Shown here in pieces: positions 22,195 to 33,793 of a stretch of 64,000 bases of DNA. This DNA comes from Pleurodeles waltl (taxonomy: Eukaryota > Chordata > Amphibia > Caudata > Salamandridae). The notes under the pieces are model-generated. The model was given only the letters and a program-made list of their open reading frames with translations, had not been told where the DNA came from and made no database searches. Position numbers and translations under genes: made by a program. Where the stretch lies: NCBI RefSeq assembly GCF_031143425.1, contig NC_090437.1:1178284863-1178348862 (forward strand), in the 5' to 3' direction. Numbering within the stretch: the stretch's first letter is position 1; every line of letters starts with the position of its first letter.

Positions 22195-24288
22195 TGTTAG
22201 ACCTTACATGCCTTAGGGGGGTCACCCCTAACTTTTTGCCTGCCTCCCTCCACTTTTTGGACTCTGTTTTGCTGGCTTTTAGACTCTGCACACTTTACCA
22301 CTGCTAACCAGTGCTAAAGTGCATATGCTCTCTCCCTTTAAACATGGTAACTTTGGATCATACCCAATTGGACTATTTAATATACTTATAAGTCCCTAGT
22401 AATGTGCACTGTATGTGCTTAGGGCCTGTAGATTAAATGCTACTAGTGGGCCTGCAGCACTGGTTGTGCCACCCACTCAAGTAGCCCCTTACCTTGTCCC
22501 AGGCCTGCCAGGGCAAGGCCTGTGTGTGCAGTTTCACTGCCACTTCGACTTGGAATTTAAAAGTACTAACCAAGCCTAAAGCTCCCCTTTTTCTACACAT
22601 GTCACCTCTAGTATGTGCCCTAGCTAACCACCTAGTGCAGGGTGCTGTGTGGGTAAAAGGCAGGACATGTACCTGTGAAGCTTACATGTCCTGGTAGTTT
22701 AAAACTCCTAAATTCGTTTTTACACTACTGTGAGGCCTGCTCCCTTCATAGGCTAACATTGGGGCTGCCCTCATACATTGTTGAAGTGGCAGCCGCTGAT
22801 CTGAAGGGAGTAGGAAGGTCATATTTAGTATGGCCAGAGTGATAATACAAAATCCTGCTGACTGGTGAAGTTGGAGTTAATATTACTATTTTAGAAATGC
22901 CACTTTTAGAAAGTGAGCATTTCTCTGCACTTAAATCTTTCTGTGCCTTACAATCCACGTCTGGCTAGGTTTAGTTGACAGCTCCTTGTGCATTCACTCA
23001 GACACACCCCATACACAGGGTACTCAGCCTCACTTGCATACATCTGCATTTTAAATGGGTCTTCCTGGGCTGGGAGGGTGGAGGGCCTGCTCTGACACAA
23101 AGGACTGCCACACCCACTACTGGGACCCTGGCAGACAGGATTGAACTGAAAGGGGACCTGGTGCACTTCTAAACCACTCTTTGAAGTCTCCCCCACTTCA
23201 AAGGCACATTTGGGTATGAAACAGGGCCTCTGCCCTACCACCTCAGACACTTGCTGGAGAAGAAACCTGAACCAGAAACTACATCCTGCCAAGAAGAACT
23301 GCCTGGCTGCTCAAAGGACTCACTTGTCTGATTTCTACAAAGGACTGCTGCCCTGCTGTTGGCCTGCTGCCTTGCTGAACTCTGGTCTGGCTGTAAAAGT
23401 GCTCTCCAAGGGCTTGGATAGAGCTTGCCTCCTGTTCCCTGAAGTCTCAGGAGCAAAAAGACTTCTCTTTTTCATTTGGACTCTTCGTGCGCCGAAAATT
23501 TCTACGCACACCTTGCTCCACGGCGAGAAAATCGCCGCACACCGACGCTGATCGACGCGACGCCTTCGGGGCGACCGGAACTTCGACGCACGGCCTCGCA
23601 AGGACAACGCCGCCCAACTTCCAGAGAGGAAATCGACGCAACGCCTGCTGTGAGAACGAAAATTCCACGCACAGCCTCCCGGAACGACGCGCAGCCGGAA
23701 AATAAGCCGAAGAATCTACGCACAGACCCCGGGACATCTGGTAATCCCGCGAACCACAGAAAGAGATTGTCCGCGCGCCGGAAAACGACGCACAACTTCC
23801 CCGCGTGAAAAATAACGACGCAAGTCTGTGTGTGCAGCGGAGAAATCGACGCACACACCATTTTTCCACGTATCTCTTCTTCTGCGGCCCTTTGTGGAGA
23901 TTTTCCACTGTAAACCAGGTACTTTGTGCTTGAAAGAGACTTTGTGTGCTTTTTAAAGACTTAAGGCACTTAATATCACTTTTCAGTGATATCTCTACAA
24001 TTTCACATTGCATCTTCATTCGTTTTGACCTAAAATTATCCAGATAAATATTCTATATTTTTCCAAACACTGTGTGGTGTATGTTTGTGGTGCTATATGG
24101 TGTTATTGTATGATTTATTGCACAAATACTTTACACATTGCCTTCTAAGTTAAGCCTGACTGCTCGTGCCAAGCTACCAGAGGGTGGGCACAGGATAATT
24201 TTGGATTGTGTGTGACTTACCCTGACTAGAGTGAGGGTTCTTGCTTGGACAGAGGTTTGACTGCCAACCAAAAACCCCATTTCTAACA
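22195..24288 (+). mobile_element. Nested solo LTR (plus), perfect target duplication
   Basis: The element runs from TGTTAGACCTTACATGCC to CCCCATTTCTAACA, 2094 bp, and is flanked on both sides by GCAAG (22190-22194 and 24289-24293), a perfect 5-bp duplication. The host LTR joins cleanly across the insertion: AAGCAAG|AAAATGC matches the same site in sister LTRs. The conserved core (TAAATGCTACTAGTGGGCC-like) lies at about 22433-22451 and the CpG-rich block at about 23480-23860. Confidence 0.93.
23480..23865 (+). promoter_or_regulatory. CpG-rich block with many TCGACGCA motifs in LTR
   Basis: The densest of the GACGCA blocks: ATCGACGCGACGCC, TTCGACGCACGG, ATCGACGCAACG, ACGACGCGCAG, ACGACGCACAAC, ACGACGCAAGTC and ATCGACGCACAC within about 350 bp. 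CpG is abundant and little decayed, so the copy is young or was unmethylated in the germ line. Open frames on both strands here (for example 23447-24019 minus) reflect the lack of AT-rich stops and are not taken as genes. Confidence 0.5.
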
Positions 24289-24994
24289 GCAAGAAAATGC
24301 CTTCTTTCTAAAAGTGGCATTTTCAAACCAACAATCTTAAAACAAACTTTACTAAAAGATGTATTTTAAATTGTGAGTCCAGTAACCCTAAACTCCATAT
24401 TCCTATCTGCTCTCAAAGGGATTCTGCACCTTAGTAAGATTTAAAGACAGCCCCCACGTTAACCTAAGAGAGAGCTAGGCCTTGCACAGAGAAAAACGTA
24501 TTTGGCAGTATTTCACTGTCAGGACATATAAAACACATTAGTATTTGTCCTGCCTTATGGCCTACCTTAGGGGTGCCTTACATGCCTTATAAGGGAACGT
24601 TTAGGCCTGGCAAGTGGGTACACTTGCCAAGCAAAATTGGAGTTTAAAAATGCACACACAGACACTGCAGTAGCAGGTCTGAGCCATGTTTACAGAACTA
24701 CTAATGTGGGTAGCACACCCAGTGTTACAGGCCCACTAGTAGCATTTGACTTACAGGCCCTGGGCACCTCTAGTGCACTGTACTAGGGAACTACTCGTAA
24801 ATCAAATATGCCAATCATGAAAAGTCAATTACACATACATTTTACATTGCAGCACTTGCGCTTTAGCACTGGAGATCAGTGGTAAAGTGCCCAGATGATC
24901 AAAAACAGCAAAAATAGAGTCCAGCACACATCAACAACCTGGGAAACAGAGGCAGAAGTTAGGGGAGACCACGCCAAGGATGCCAAGTTTAACA

Positions 24995-26525
24995 CCTGGG
25001 CTGCATCGTCCTATGTGCCCTTCCCAATCCCTGACCGGCACAAGAGCAAACTTCCCTAAGCAATTCTGGTGCTGCTCTCATGCTAGTTACCTATAAAACA
25101 ACAAATTAGGTCAATTCGGGGGAAGTATATGCCTAAACTCCCATGGCATTTACAATACTTTTACAATCAATTTTAATCTCAAATAAAAGTATAATACTCT
25201 CAATTTATATCATTTAATGATTACTGAAATGAAAAAATACCTCCTTTGGTCATAAAAAGCTTTTTTATAAAGTAGGTGCTCCCATTCTACGGCTCAGTGA
25301 AAGTGCAAAGTGATGTATGTGCAAAAGTGTTATATACAAATGTGGTTAAAAAGCAATAGAGAAAAGAGCAAACTTCAATAAGACCCCTTCAGTCCAGGTG
25401 TCTTGAAGTTACTCGTATATAATCCACATATAATATAGTCAACGTTTCAACCCTGTATCAAGACATCAATCATTAGTGGGTCATCCTCAGGACTGAAAAG
25501 CTCTTTTCATAGGGAACACCTAATATTTCAAATATCCTATTTAAACGATTCCCATTAATCCATAGAATACAAATCCTTCTATGTTTCTGTAATAAATAAA
25601 AAAAAATGCTAGAATTATCTAATTCGTTTTTTATTTTTATTTTTCCATCAGATTTTTCTTTATATTATCAACATCTCTTTAATATTTTTTTTTATCTTAT
25701 CTTACTTACATATTTTCTGGTGTAAATGATTTATCAACATCCAATCGGCAAAAATCTTCTAATATTTTAATATAAATTTGCAGGCATTTCTTTATTTTGC
25801 CCTATAAAAAATAAAAATATTTTGACTTATTTTTATACTTTTTGGATTTTTTTTAAATCAATTTATCAGTTTAGATTTACTCATCTTATAGAATATACAG
25901 ACAAACCACATATCGTGGTTGTTCTTCTGGCATATAAAGATAAAAGACATGCTATTTATTCAACTTAACCTTCATATTAAACCACGTTAGTCTGCCTAGG
26001 ATGCCAGCCGGCAGCCCACCAGGAGTTTCAAACGGTTAATTTCTTTTGTGGGGAAGCCTCCCTGTCATATTAAAAACATCAAAAGAACCAGCCCATCATA
26101 TATGTTATGTAAGGTGGATTTACTTGGTACACTTGTATCTCCAAGAGCAACGAAGGAAAAACGCCGTCCGTGTTGTAGCCGCGAGCAGCACAACAGACGG
26201 AGTTTAAATAAGTTCACAGTCTACTGCGCTTGCGCTATTGATTTTCGCGCGCAGAGACCGATCCTAGTGCTAATTCGGTCATTATCAAATTAAATTAAAA
26301 CTCCGCCGGTCAAGAGCCGAAGCGAGAGCCGCGTCAAAAACGGAATTCATATTCAACCACATCTTGTGTATTACAATTTGTAAACAAAGTCAATTCAAAC
26401 ACGATGTCTCCATAACAAAAATTATTTGTGTTAAAACTGATTTGACACACTGAACAACCTCCACATTTGTAATGGCCCACTACCATCGGAAGACCCCAAA
26501 GTGTATTATGTTCCACCTTAGTTTG
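24995..26525. other. AT-rich segment with a retroelement remnant and a CpG-rich patch
   Basis: Very AT-rich from about 25100 to 25980 with long T and A runs. It contains the possible Penelope-like remnant (25439-25493) and, at 26150-26340, a CpG-rich patch with words such as TTCGCGCGCAG and AAGCGAGAGCCGCGTC. No supported open frame. Confidence 0.5.
25439..25493 (-). repeat. Possible Penelope-like element remnant with hammerhead-like words
   Basis: On the minus strand the segment reads CCTGAGGATGACCCAC, a spacer, GGGTTGAAACGTTG. Terminal repeats of vertebrate Penelope-like elements typically carry a CTGATGA...GAAAC hammerhead core followed by GTTG. Here the second half (GAAACGTTG) is present and the first (CTGAGGATGA) is close to the expected word. 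Assignment is by motif resemblance only, and no Penelope coding region is visible. Confidence 0.35.
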
Positions 26526-27900
26526 GAGAGTCGTGCAGAAGTGTTTTCCTGAAGAAAGACTGCAAGCAAGCCTTGCTAGCTGCAAGTCGTGTGGTTAGGG
26601 TTTTTGGATGCTGCTGTGGCCCAGGAGGGACCAGGATGTCGCCAATTGCGTCAGGGGACAGAGGGGGCGCCCAGCAAGACAAGGAGCCCTCTCAGAAGCA
26701 GGCAGCACCCGCAGAAGTGCCGGAACAGGCACTACAAAGAGGAGTGAAACGGTGCTCACCCGAAGTTGCACAAAGGAGTCCCACGCCGCCGGAGGACAAC
26801 TTAGGAGATCGTGCAATGCAGGTTAGAGTGCCGTGGACCCAGGCTTGGCTGTGCACAAAGGATTTCCGCCGGAAGTGCACAGAGGCCGGAGTAGCTGCAA
26901 AAGACGTGGTTCCCAGCAATGCAGTCTGGCGTGGGGAGGCAAGGACTTACCTCCACCAAACTTGGACTGAAGAGTCACTGGACTGTGGGAGTCACTTGGA
27001 CAGAGTTGCTGGATTCAAGGGACCTCGCTCGTCGTGCTGAGAGGAGACCGGTGATGCAGTTCTTTGGTGCCTGCGGTCGCAGGGGGACGATTCCGTCGAC
27101 CCACAGGAGATTTCTTCGGAGCTTCTAGTGCAGAGAGGAGGCAGACTACCCCCACAGCATGCACCACCAGGAAAGCAGTCGAGAAGGCGGCAGGATCAGC
27201 GTTACAGAGTTGCAGTAGTCGTCTTCGCTACTTTGTTGCAGTTTTGCAGGCTTCCAGCGCGGTCAGCAGTCGATTCCTTGGCAGAAGGTGAAGAGAGAGA
27301 TGCAGAGAAACTCTGATGAGCTCTTGCATTCGTTATCTAAGGAAATCCCCAAAGCAGAGACCCTAAATAGCCAGAAAAGAGGGTTTGGCTACTTAGGAGA
27401 GAAGATAGGCTAGCAACACCTGAAGGAGCCTATCAGAAGGAGTCTCTGACGTCACCTGCTGGCCCTGGCCACTCAGAGCAGTCCAGTGTGCCAGCAGCAC
27501 CTCTGTTTCCAAGATGGCAGAGGTCTGGAGCACACTGGAGGAGGTCTGGGCACCTCCCAGGGGAGGTGCAGGTCAGGGGAGTGGTCACTCCCCTTTCCTT
27601 TGTCCAGTTTTGCGCCAGAGCAGGGCTGGGGGATCCCTGAACCGGTGTTGACTGGCTTATGCAGAGATGGGCACCATCTGTGCCCATCAAAGCATTTCCA
27701 GAGGCTGGGGGAGGCTACTCCTCCCCAGCCCTGACACCTTTTTCCAAAGGGAGAGGGTGTAACACCCTCTCTCTGAGGAAGTCCTTTGTTCTGCCTTCCT
27801 GGGCCAAGCCTGGCTGGACCCCAGGAGGGCAGAAACCTGTCTGAGGGGTTGGCAGCAGCAGCAGCTGCAGTGAAACCCCAGGAAAGGCAGTTTGGCAGTA

Positions 27901-27925
27901 CCCGGGTCTGTGCTAGAGACCCGGG
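27901..27925. other. 9-bp inverted repeat in 3' LTR
   Basis: CCCGGGTCT and AGACCCGGG flank a 7-nt loop. The equivalent place in the 5' LTR is altered (AGACCAGTGGG), so the hairpin is not preserved in both copies. Confidence 0.6.
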
Positions 27926-28168
27926 GGATCATGGGATTGTCTCCCCAATACCAGGATGGCATTGGAGGGGCAATTCCATGATCTTAGACATGTTACATGG
28001 CCATGTTCGGAGTTACCATTGTGAAGCTACACATAGGTAGTGACCTATATGTAGTGCACGCGTGTAATGGTGTCCCCGCACTCACAAAGTCCGGGGAATT
28101 GGCCCTGAACAATGTGGGGGCACCTTGGCTAGTGCCAGGGTGCCCACACACTAAGTAACTTAGCACCC

Positions 28169-28189
28169 AACCTTTACCAGGTAAAGGTT
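28169..28189. promoter_or_regulatory. 10-bp perfect dyad in 3' LTR
   Basis: AACCTTTACC-A-GGTAAAGGTT. The same dyad is intact in the other LTR at 33794-33814. A regulatory role is inferred from conservation only. Confidence 0.5.
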
Positions 28190-28237
28190 AGACATATAGG
28201 TGACTTATAAGTTACTTAAGTGCGGTGTAAAATGGCT

Positions 28238-28263
28238 GTGAAATAACGTGAACGTTATTTCAC
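28238..28263. promoter_or_regulatory. 12-bp perfect dyad in 3' LTR
   Basis: GTGAAATAACGT and its reverse complement are separated by GA. The same dyad with a GG spacer is intact at 33862-33887 in the other LTR. It may be a protein-binding site or a stem in the RNA. Confidence 0.5.
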
Positions 28264-28753
28264 TCAGGCTGCAGTGGCAGGCCTGTGTAAGAATTGTCAG
28301 AGCTCCCTATGGGTGGCAAAAGAAATGCTGCAGCCCATAGGGATCTACTGGAACCCCAATACCCTGGGTACCTCAGTACCATATACTAGGGAATTATAAG
28401 GGTGTTCCAGTATGCCAATGTAAATTGGTAACATTGGTCACTAGCCTGTTAGTGACAATTTGTAAAGAGAGAGCATAACCACTGAGGTTCTGGTTAGCAG
28501 AGCCTCAGTGAGACAGTTAGGCATCACACAGGGAACACATACCTATAGGTCACAAACTTATGAGCACTGGGGTCCTGACTAGTAGGGTCCCAGTGACACA
28601 TAACAAACATACTGAAAACATAGGGTTTTCACTATGAGCACTGGGCCCTGGCTAGCAGGATCCCAGTGAGACAGTGAAAACACCCTGACATATACTCACA
28701 AACAGGCCAAAAGTGGGGGTAACAAGGCTAGAAAGAGGCTACTTTCTCACACA

Positions 28754-28770
28754 ACCCCCCCCCCCCCCCG
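28754..28770 (-). other. Polypurine tract of the gag-pro element
   Basis: On the minus strand a run of 15 G followed by T directly precedes the 3' LTR start TGTGTG. A purine run abutting the 3' LTR is the usual plus-strand primer in LTR retrotransposons. The homopolymer length may vary with sequencing. Confidence 0.7.
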
Positions 28771-28788
28771 AAACGAAGGACAGTAAGG

Positions 28789-31481
28789 CTAACCTTGGCC
28801 AGTTGAGACTTTATTGTCTAAGTGGTGATAAGTAGAGAGTAGCTCTGCAATAGACTGGTTACTCCCTTTATCATCCACTATATGGTTACTTCCCTGTGGG
28901 GATGTAAACCACCCTGTTTGAAGTTTTTTAACTAAGCAACAATGTGAAGATGTATTTTCAGAGTTTCTATCGGTAAGTTTTAGTTTAGAGCAGTGGGAAT
29001 TGTCCACTGAACCTATTTGTAGTGATGGAAATGCCAGACAGGGATGCTGTCTCAGAAAAGCCATGGCTGGGCAAAAACTTTGTCCATATGGCTGGATGAG
29101 AGAACAGGGATGCTGTTTCTCTTGAGTTGGAGCAGGGAAGGGATGCTGTCCTATGAGCTCCACACTAGGGCAGGGATGCTGTCCTAAGTGTTGTGAGGCA
29201 GTGCAGAGTTTCTGCACTAAAGTTTCTCTGGGAGGGTTGGAGGGATGCTCCATGTTAACTAAAATGGTGCTCTTTTTCTCACCAATGTTAGTTATCCCAC
29301 AGAGAGGTACTTCTACCTCAGGGAGTACAGCTTTGCCAGCTGATGCTTCCCTTGGAACAGGTGCCACCCCAGGAGAGGTTTCTCCCACCACAGGAATGGT
29401 ATCCTGAATGGCAGGGTGGTTAGGGGATACTGTGATACCCTTTTTACCTGTTGATGGAGAGGGATCCTGAGTTTTCAGGCCTTCTCTCCTTTGCTTTTTC
29501 ATTTCAGTAGAAATGAGAGGGAACAATTCCTCTGGGATGCCCAGCATGGCTGCATGGGCATAAAACTCTACATCAGCCCAACCTGAGGCCTCTAGGTCAT
29601 TACCTAAGAGACAGTCTACAGGTAAGCTAGGTGATACCACCACCTGCTTAGGGCCAGTAACTCCACCCCAACTAAACTGAATTATAGCTAAGGGAAGAAA
29701 CTTAGTGGAGGTATGGACATCAATAATTTTATACTGTTGTCCAATGATGTGTTGTTCAGGAGCCACTAGGTTTTCAGTCACCAAAGTGATACTGGCACCT
29801 GTGTCCCTGTAGGCCAAGGCCTCAACACCATTTATTGAAACTGTCTGCCTGTACTTATCCATTGTAAGGGGACAAGCAGCCAGTGTGGCAAGGCCAATGC
29901 CACTAGGTGTGACAGAAACTGTCTTGGGACTGACTACCCCAGTTTCTATTATGGACCCATAAGTGAACCCAACTACACCCTTAAGTTGACTGTTGCCAGC
30001 AGTCCCACCACTAGTACCACTACTGCTAGGGGCACTAGAGCTTGATGTATTAGTGGTGGTAGGCTCAGAGGGTTTACCTGGACAGGACTTATCCCCTGGC
30101 CTATGGCCTCTGTTTTTACACACAAAGCACCAAGGCTTTTTCATGTGTGCAGGTTGAGAAGAAGAGGAAGAATTTGTTTTATCCCCACCCTCTGAAAAGT
30201 GTTTAAGATTTGAAGTGGGATCTTTGGTTTTACCCTTATCCCCATGCTTATCTTGAGATTTTTCCCCATCTTTCTTCTTGCCATCCTTGTCACCACCTGT
30301 ATGAACTTTTCTGTTCACTCTTGTTCTGACCCATTTGTCTGCCTTCTTTCCCAATTCTTGGGGAGAGGTCAGATCTGAGTCCACTAGATACTGGTGCAAC
30401 AAATCAGACACACAATTATTAAGAATATGCTCTCTCAGGATTATGTTATATAGGCTTTCATAGTCAGTCACTTTACTGCCATGTAACCACCCCTCCAAGG
30501 TCTTCACTGAATGGTCAACAAAGTCTACCCAGTCTTGTGAAGACTCCTTTTTGGTTTCTCTGAACTTCATCCTGTACTGATCAGTGGTTAAGCCATAACC
30601 ATCTAGGAGTGCATTCTTAAGAACTTTGAAATAATTGGCTTCACTTTCTTTCACAGTAAGGAGTCTATCCCTACCCTTTCCACTAAATGATAGCCATAGG
30701 ATAGCAGCCCACTTCCTTTGAGGGACATCCTGTACAACACAGGTGCTCTCAAGTGCAGCAAACCACTTGTTAATGTCATCCCCCTCCTTGTAAGGGGGAA
30801 CTATCTTGTGCAGATTCCTAGAATCATGCTCTTTTGCAGGATGACTATGGGCAATACTGCTACTGCCACCATGGGTTTCTAAACCCAATTTCTTTCTTTC
30901 TCTTTCCACTTCTAAGGCACTGTCTATCCAAATCCAGCTGTTGCTTCTTGAGCTTCAGTCTGGTTTGTTCCACTCTCAATCTATTGAGCTCCCTTTCTAA
31001 CACTCTGTCATCAGGGTGGGTGGGTGGGTCATTCCTTGAAACAGAAGTATGGTGAGAATGAACAGAAGGAGACCTGTCCCTCACAGATGGCACCCTAACA
31101 GCTTGGATAACAGAAACAGCACTTCTACTATGATGAGAAGGGATACTCTTACTGTGATGTGAGACAACACTATCAGTATGGTGTGACTCTACATCAGTAC
31201 CAGCTATGCTAGGTGGCTTGCTAGGGGGCAGGCTGGAAATCTTCCCTCCCACAACTTTTGCTAGGGGTGCCCCAGGATCAGATTGGGAACCATCAGCTAA
31301 CTTTTCAACAGAAGTGCCACCTCTGGCCTTATCCTGTTCAACAAGCATATTCACCAACAGTTCTCTAGGGGGATTCTTCCCTACACTTAAACCTCTTTCT
31401 ATGCAGACTCCTTGCTCCTTTCCAGCTAAGGTGATCATAAGCAAGTTTGGACAGATCAGCAGTTTGGCCTGTGCCAGACAT
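28789..31481 (-). pseudogene. gag-pro polyprotein of LTR retrotransposon, frameshifted
   Basis: The first ATG candidate is at 31481. Frames then shift near 31420 and again around 30860-30909, after which 706 codons stay open to 28789. The N-terminal part has a CIERGLSVGKN motif shared with the other gag at 51528-59633 (CRERGLPVEGD) and a Lys/Arg/Gln-rich helix. The long ORF has a SCAN-like capsid C-terminal region (about residues 45-200, including ALLDGYGLTTDQYRMKFRE), then a basic linker. A zinc knuckle follows at about residues 261-276 (CFVCKNRGHRPGDKSC, spacing CX2CX4HX5C). The aspartic protease follows with DTGAS at about 369 and LLGND at about 434. The tail from about 550 repeats QHPCP-like units. 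Reverse transcriptase, RNase H and integrase are absent. It would act in particle formation if functional. The element is disabled by the frameshifts as it stands. Confidence 0.85.
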
Positions 31482-31538
31482 TTTAGAAAGTGTTTAAGGG
31501 ATAGAAAAAGTGAGAAGAAAAAATAAATAAAAAGGTAC

Positions 31539-31544
31539 TTTATT
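31539..31544 (-). terminator. Poly(A) signal AATAAA in 5' LTR
   Basis: Minus-strand AAAATAAAGTACC near the inner end of the LTR, the expected place for an R-region polyadenylation signal. Confidence 0.4.
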
Positions 31545-33793
31545 TTTATGACAATATGCCAAAAGTATCTCAGTGAGTACCCTCAGTATGAGGATAGCAA
31601 ATATACACAAGATATATGTACACAATACCAAAAATATGCAGAATATTATTAGAAAACAGTGCAAACAATGTATGGTTACAATAGGATGCAATGGGGACAC
31701 ATAGGGATAGGGGCAACACAAACCATATACTCCAAAAGTGGAATGCGAACCACGAATGGACCCCAAACCTATGTGATCTTGTAGAGGGTCGCTGGGACTG
31801 TAAGAAAACAGTGAGGGTTAGAAAAATAGCCCACCCCAAGACCCTGAAAAGTGAGTTCAAAGTGCACTAAAGTTCCCCAAAGAGCACAGAAGTCGTTATA
31901 GGGGAATTCTGCAAAAAAGACCAAAACCAGCAATGCAACAATGATGGATTTCCAGACGAGGGTACCTGTGGAACAAGGGGACCAAGTCCAAAAGTCACGA
32001 CCAAGTCAAGAGTGGGCAGATGCCCAGGAAATGCCAGCTGTGGGTGCAAAGAAGCTGCTACTGGACAGTAGAAGCTGAGGATTCTGCAGGAACAACAAGG
32101 GCTAGAAACTTTCCCTTTGGAGGATAGATGTCCCACGCTGTGGAGTGTCGTGCAGAAGTGTTTTCCTGAAGAAAGACCGCAAACAAGCCTTGCTAGCTGC
32201 AAGTCATGTGGTTAGGGTTTTTGGATGCTGCTGTGGCCCAGGAGGGACCAGGATGTCGCCAGTTGCGTCAGGGGACAGAGGGGTCGCCCAGCAAGACAAG
32301 GAGCCCTCTCAGAAGAAGGCAGCACCCGCAGAAGTGCCGGAATAGGCACTACAAAGAGGAGTGAAATGGTGCTCACCTGAAGTTGCACAAAGGAGTCCCA
32401 CGCCGCCGGAGGACAACTTAGGAGGTCGTGCAATGCAGGTTAGAGTGCTGTGGACCCAGGCTTGGCTGTGCACAAAGGATATCTGCCGGAAGTGCACAGA
32501 GGCCAGAGTAGCTGCAAAAGACGCAGTTCCCAGCAATGCAGTCTGGCGTGGAGAGGCAAGGACTTACCTCCACCAAACTTGGACTGAAGAGTCATTGGAC
32601 TGTGGGAGTCACTTGGACAGAGTTGCTGGATTCAAGGGACCTCACTCGTCGTGCTGAGAGGAGACCCAGGGGACCGGTGATGCAGTTCTTTGGTGCCTGC
32701 GGTTGCAGGGGGACGATTCCGTCGACCCACGGGAGATTTCTTTGGAGCTTCTAGTGCAGAGAGGAGGCAGACTACCCCCACAGCATGCACCACCAGGAAA
32801 GCAGTCGAGAAGGCGGCAGGATCAGCGTTATAGAGTTGCAGTAGTCGTCTTCGCTACTTTGTTGCAGTTTTGCAGGCTTCCAGCGCGGTCAGCAGTCGAT
32901 TCCTTGGCAGAAGGTGAAGAGAGAGATGCAGAGGAACTCTGATGAGCTCTTGCATTCGTTATCTAAGGAAATCCCCAAAGCAGAGACCTTAAACAGCCAG
33001 AAAAGAGGGTTTGGCTACTTAGGAGAGAAGATAGGCTAGCAACACCTGAAGGAGCCTATCAGAAGGAGTCTCTGACGTCACCTGCTGGCCCTGGCCACTC
33101 AGAGCAGTCCAGTGTGCCAGCAGCACCTCTGTTTCCAAGATGGCAGAGGTCTGGAGCACACTGGAGGAGGTCTGGGCACCTCCCAGGGGAGGTGCAGGTC
33201 AGGGGAGTGGTCACTCCCCTTTCCTTTGTCCAGTTTTGCGCCAGAGCAGGCTGAGGGGTCCCTGAACCGGTGTAGACTGGCTTATGCAGAAATGGGCACC
33301 ATGTGTGCCCATGAAAGCATTTGCAGAGGCTGGGGGAGGCTACTCCTCCCCTGCCTTAACACCATTTTGCAAAGGGAGAGGGTGTAACACCCTCTCTCTG
33401 AGGAAGTCCTTTGTTCTGCCTTCCTGGGCCAAGCCTGGCTGGACCCCAGGAGGGCAGAAACCTGTCTGAGGGGTTGGCAGCAGCAGCAGCTGCAGTGAAA
33501 CCCCGGGAAAGGCAGTTTGGCAGTACCCGGGTTTGTGCTAGAGACCAGTGGGATAATGGGATTATGCCAACAATGCCAGGATGGCATAGAGGGGGCAATT
33601 CCATGATCTTAGACATGTTACATGGCCATATTCGGAGTTACCATTGTGAAGCTACACATAGGTAGTGACCTATATGTAGTGCACGCGTGTAATGGTGTCC
33701 CCGCACTCACAAAGTCCCGGGAATTGGCCCTGAACAATGTGGGGGCACCTTGGCTAGTGCCAGGGTGCCCACACACTAAGTAACTTAGCACCC

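Larger units (their letters stand above)
21713..24994 (-). mobile_element. Solo LTR (minus) with internal deletion, split by nested solo LTR
   Basis: The LTR starts TGTTAGAAATGGGGTC at 21713, is interrupted after 22194, resumes at 24294 and ends CCAAGTTTAACA at 24994. The flanks are CCCGG (21708-21712) and CCTGG (24995-24999), a target duplication with one CpG-type change. Without the insert it is only about 1.18 kb: the sequence jumps from the 'taaagtattac' region near 21885 to the 'tttgaagtaggc' region, so about 1 kb including the CpG-rich block is missing compared with its sisters. Confidence 0.85.
26526..28753 (-). repeat. 3' LTR of the gag-pro element, truncated
   Basis: Nearly identical to 32140-34377 over its whole length, including the TCGTGCAGAAGTGTTTTCC start and the GAAAGAGGCTACTTTCTCACACA end. 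Compared with the 5' LTR it lacks the last ~600 bp (U5 side). Plus-strand open frames (26573-27040 and its partner at 32361-32657) are antisense and differ between copies by frameshifts, so they are not annotated as genes. Confidence 0.9.

Noticed and set aside
23447..24019. 190-codon minus-strand frame
   Set aside because: Same reason: it lies over the GACGCA array of a solo LTR and is not conserved in frame.
26573..27040. 155-codon open frame on the plus strand, with partners at 32212-32657
   Set aside because: It is antisense within an LTR, and the second LTR breaks the frame. No domain is recognised.
27486..27545. CAAGATGGC in the gag-pro LTR as a YY1 promoter site
   Set aside because: It is antisense to the element and isolated, with no positional support as in the L1-like 5' end.
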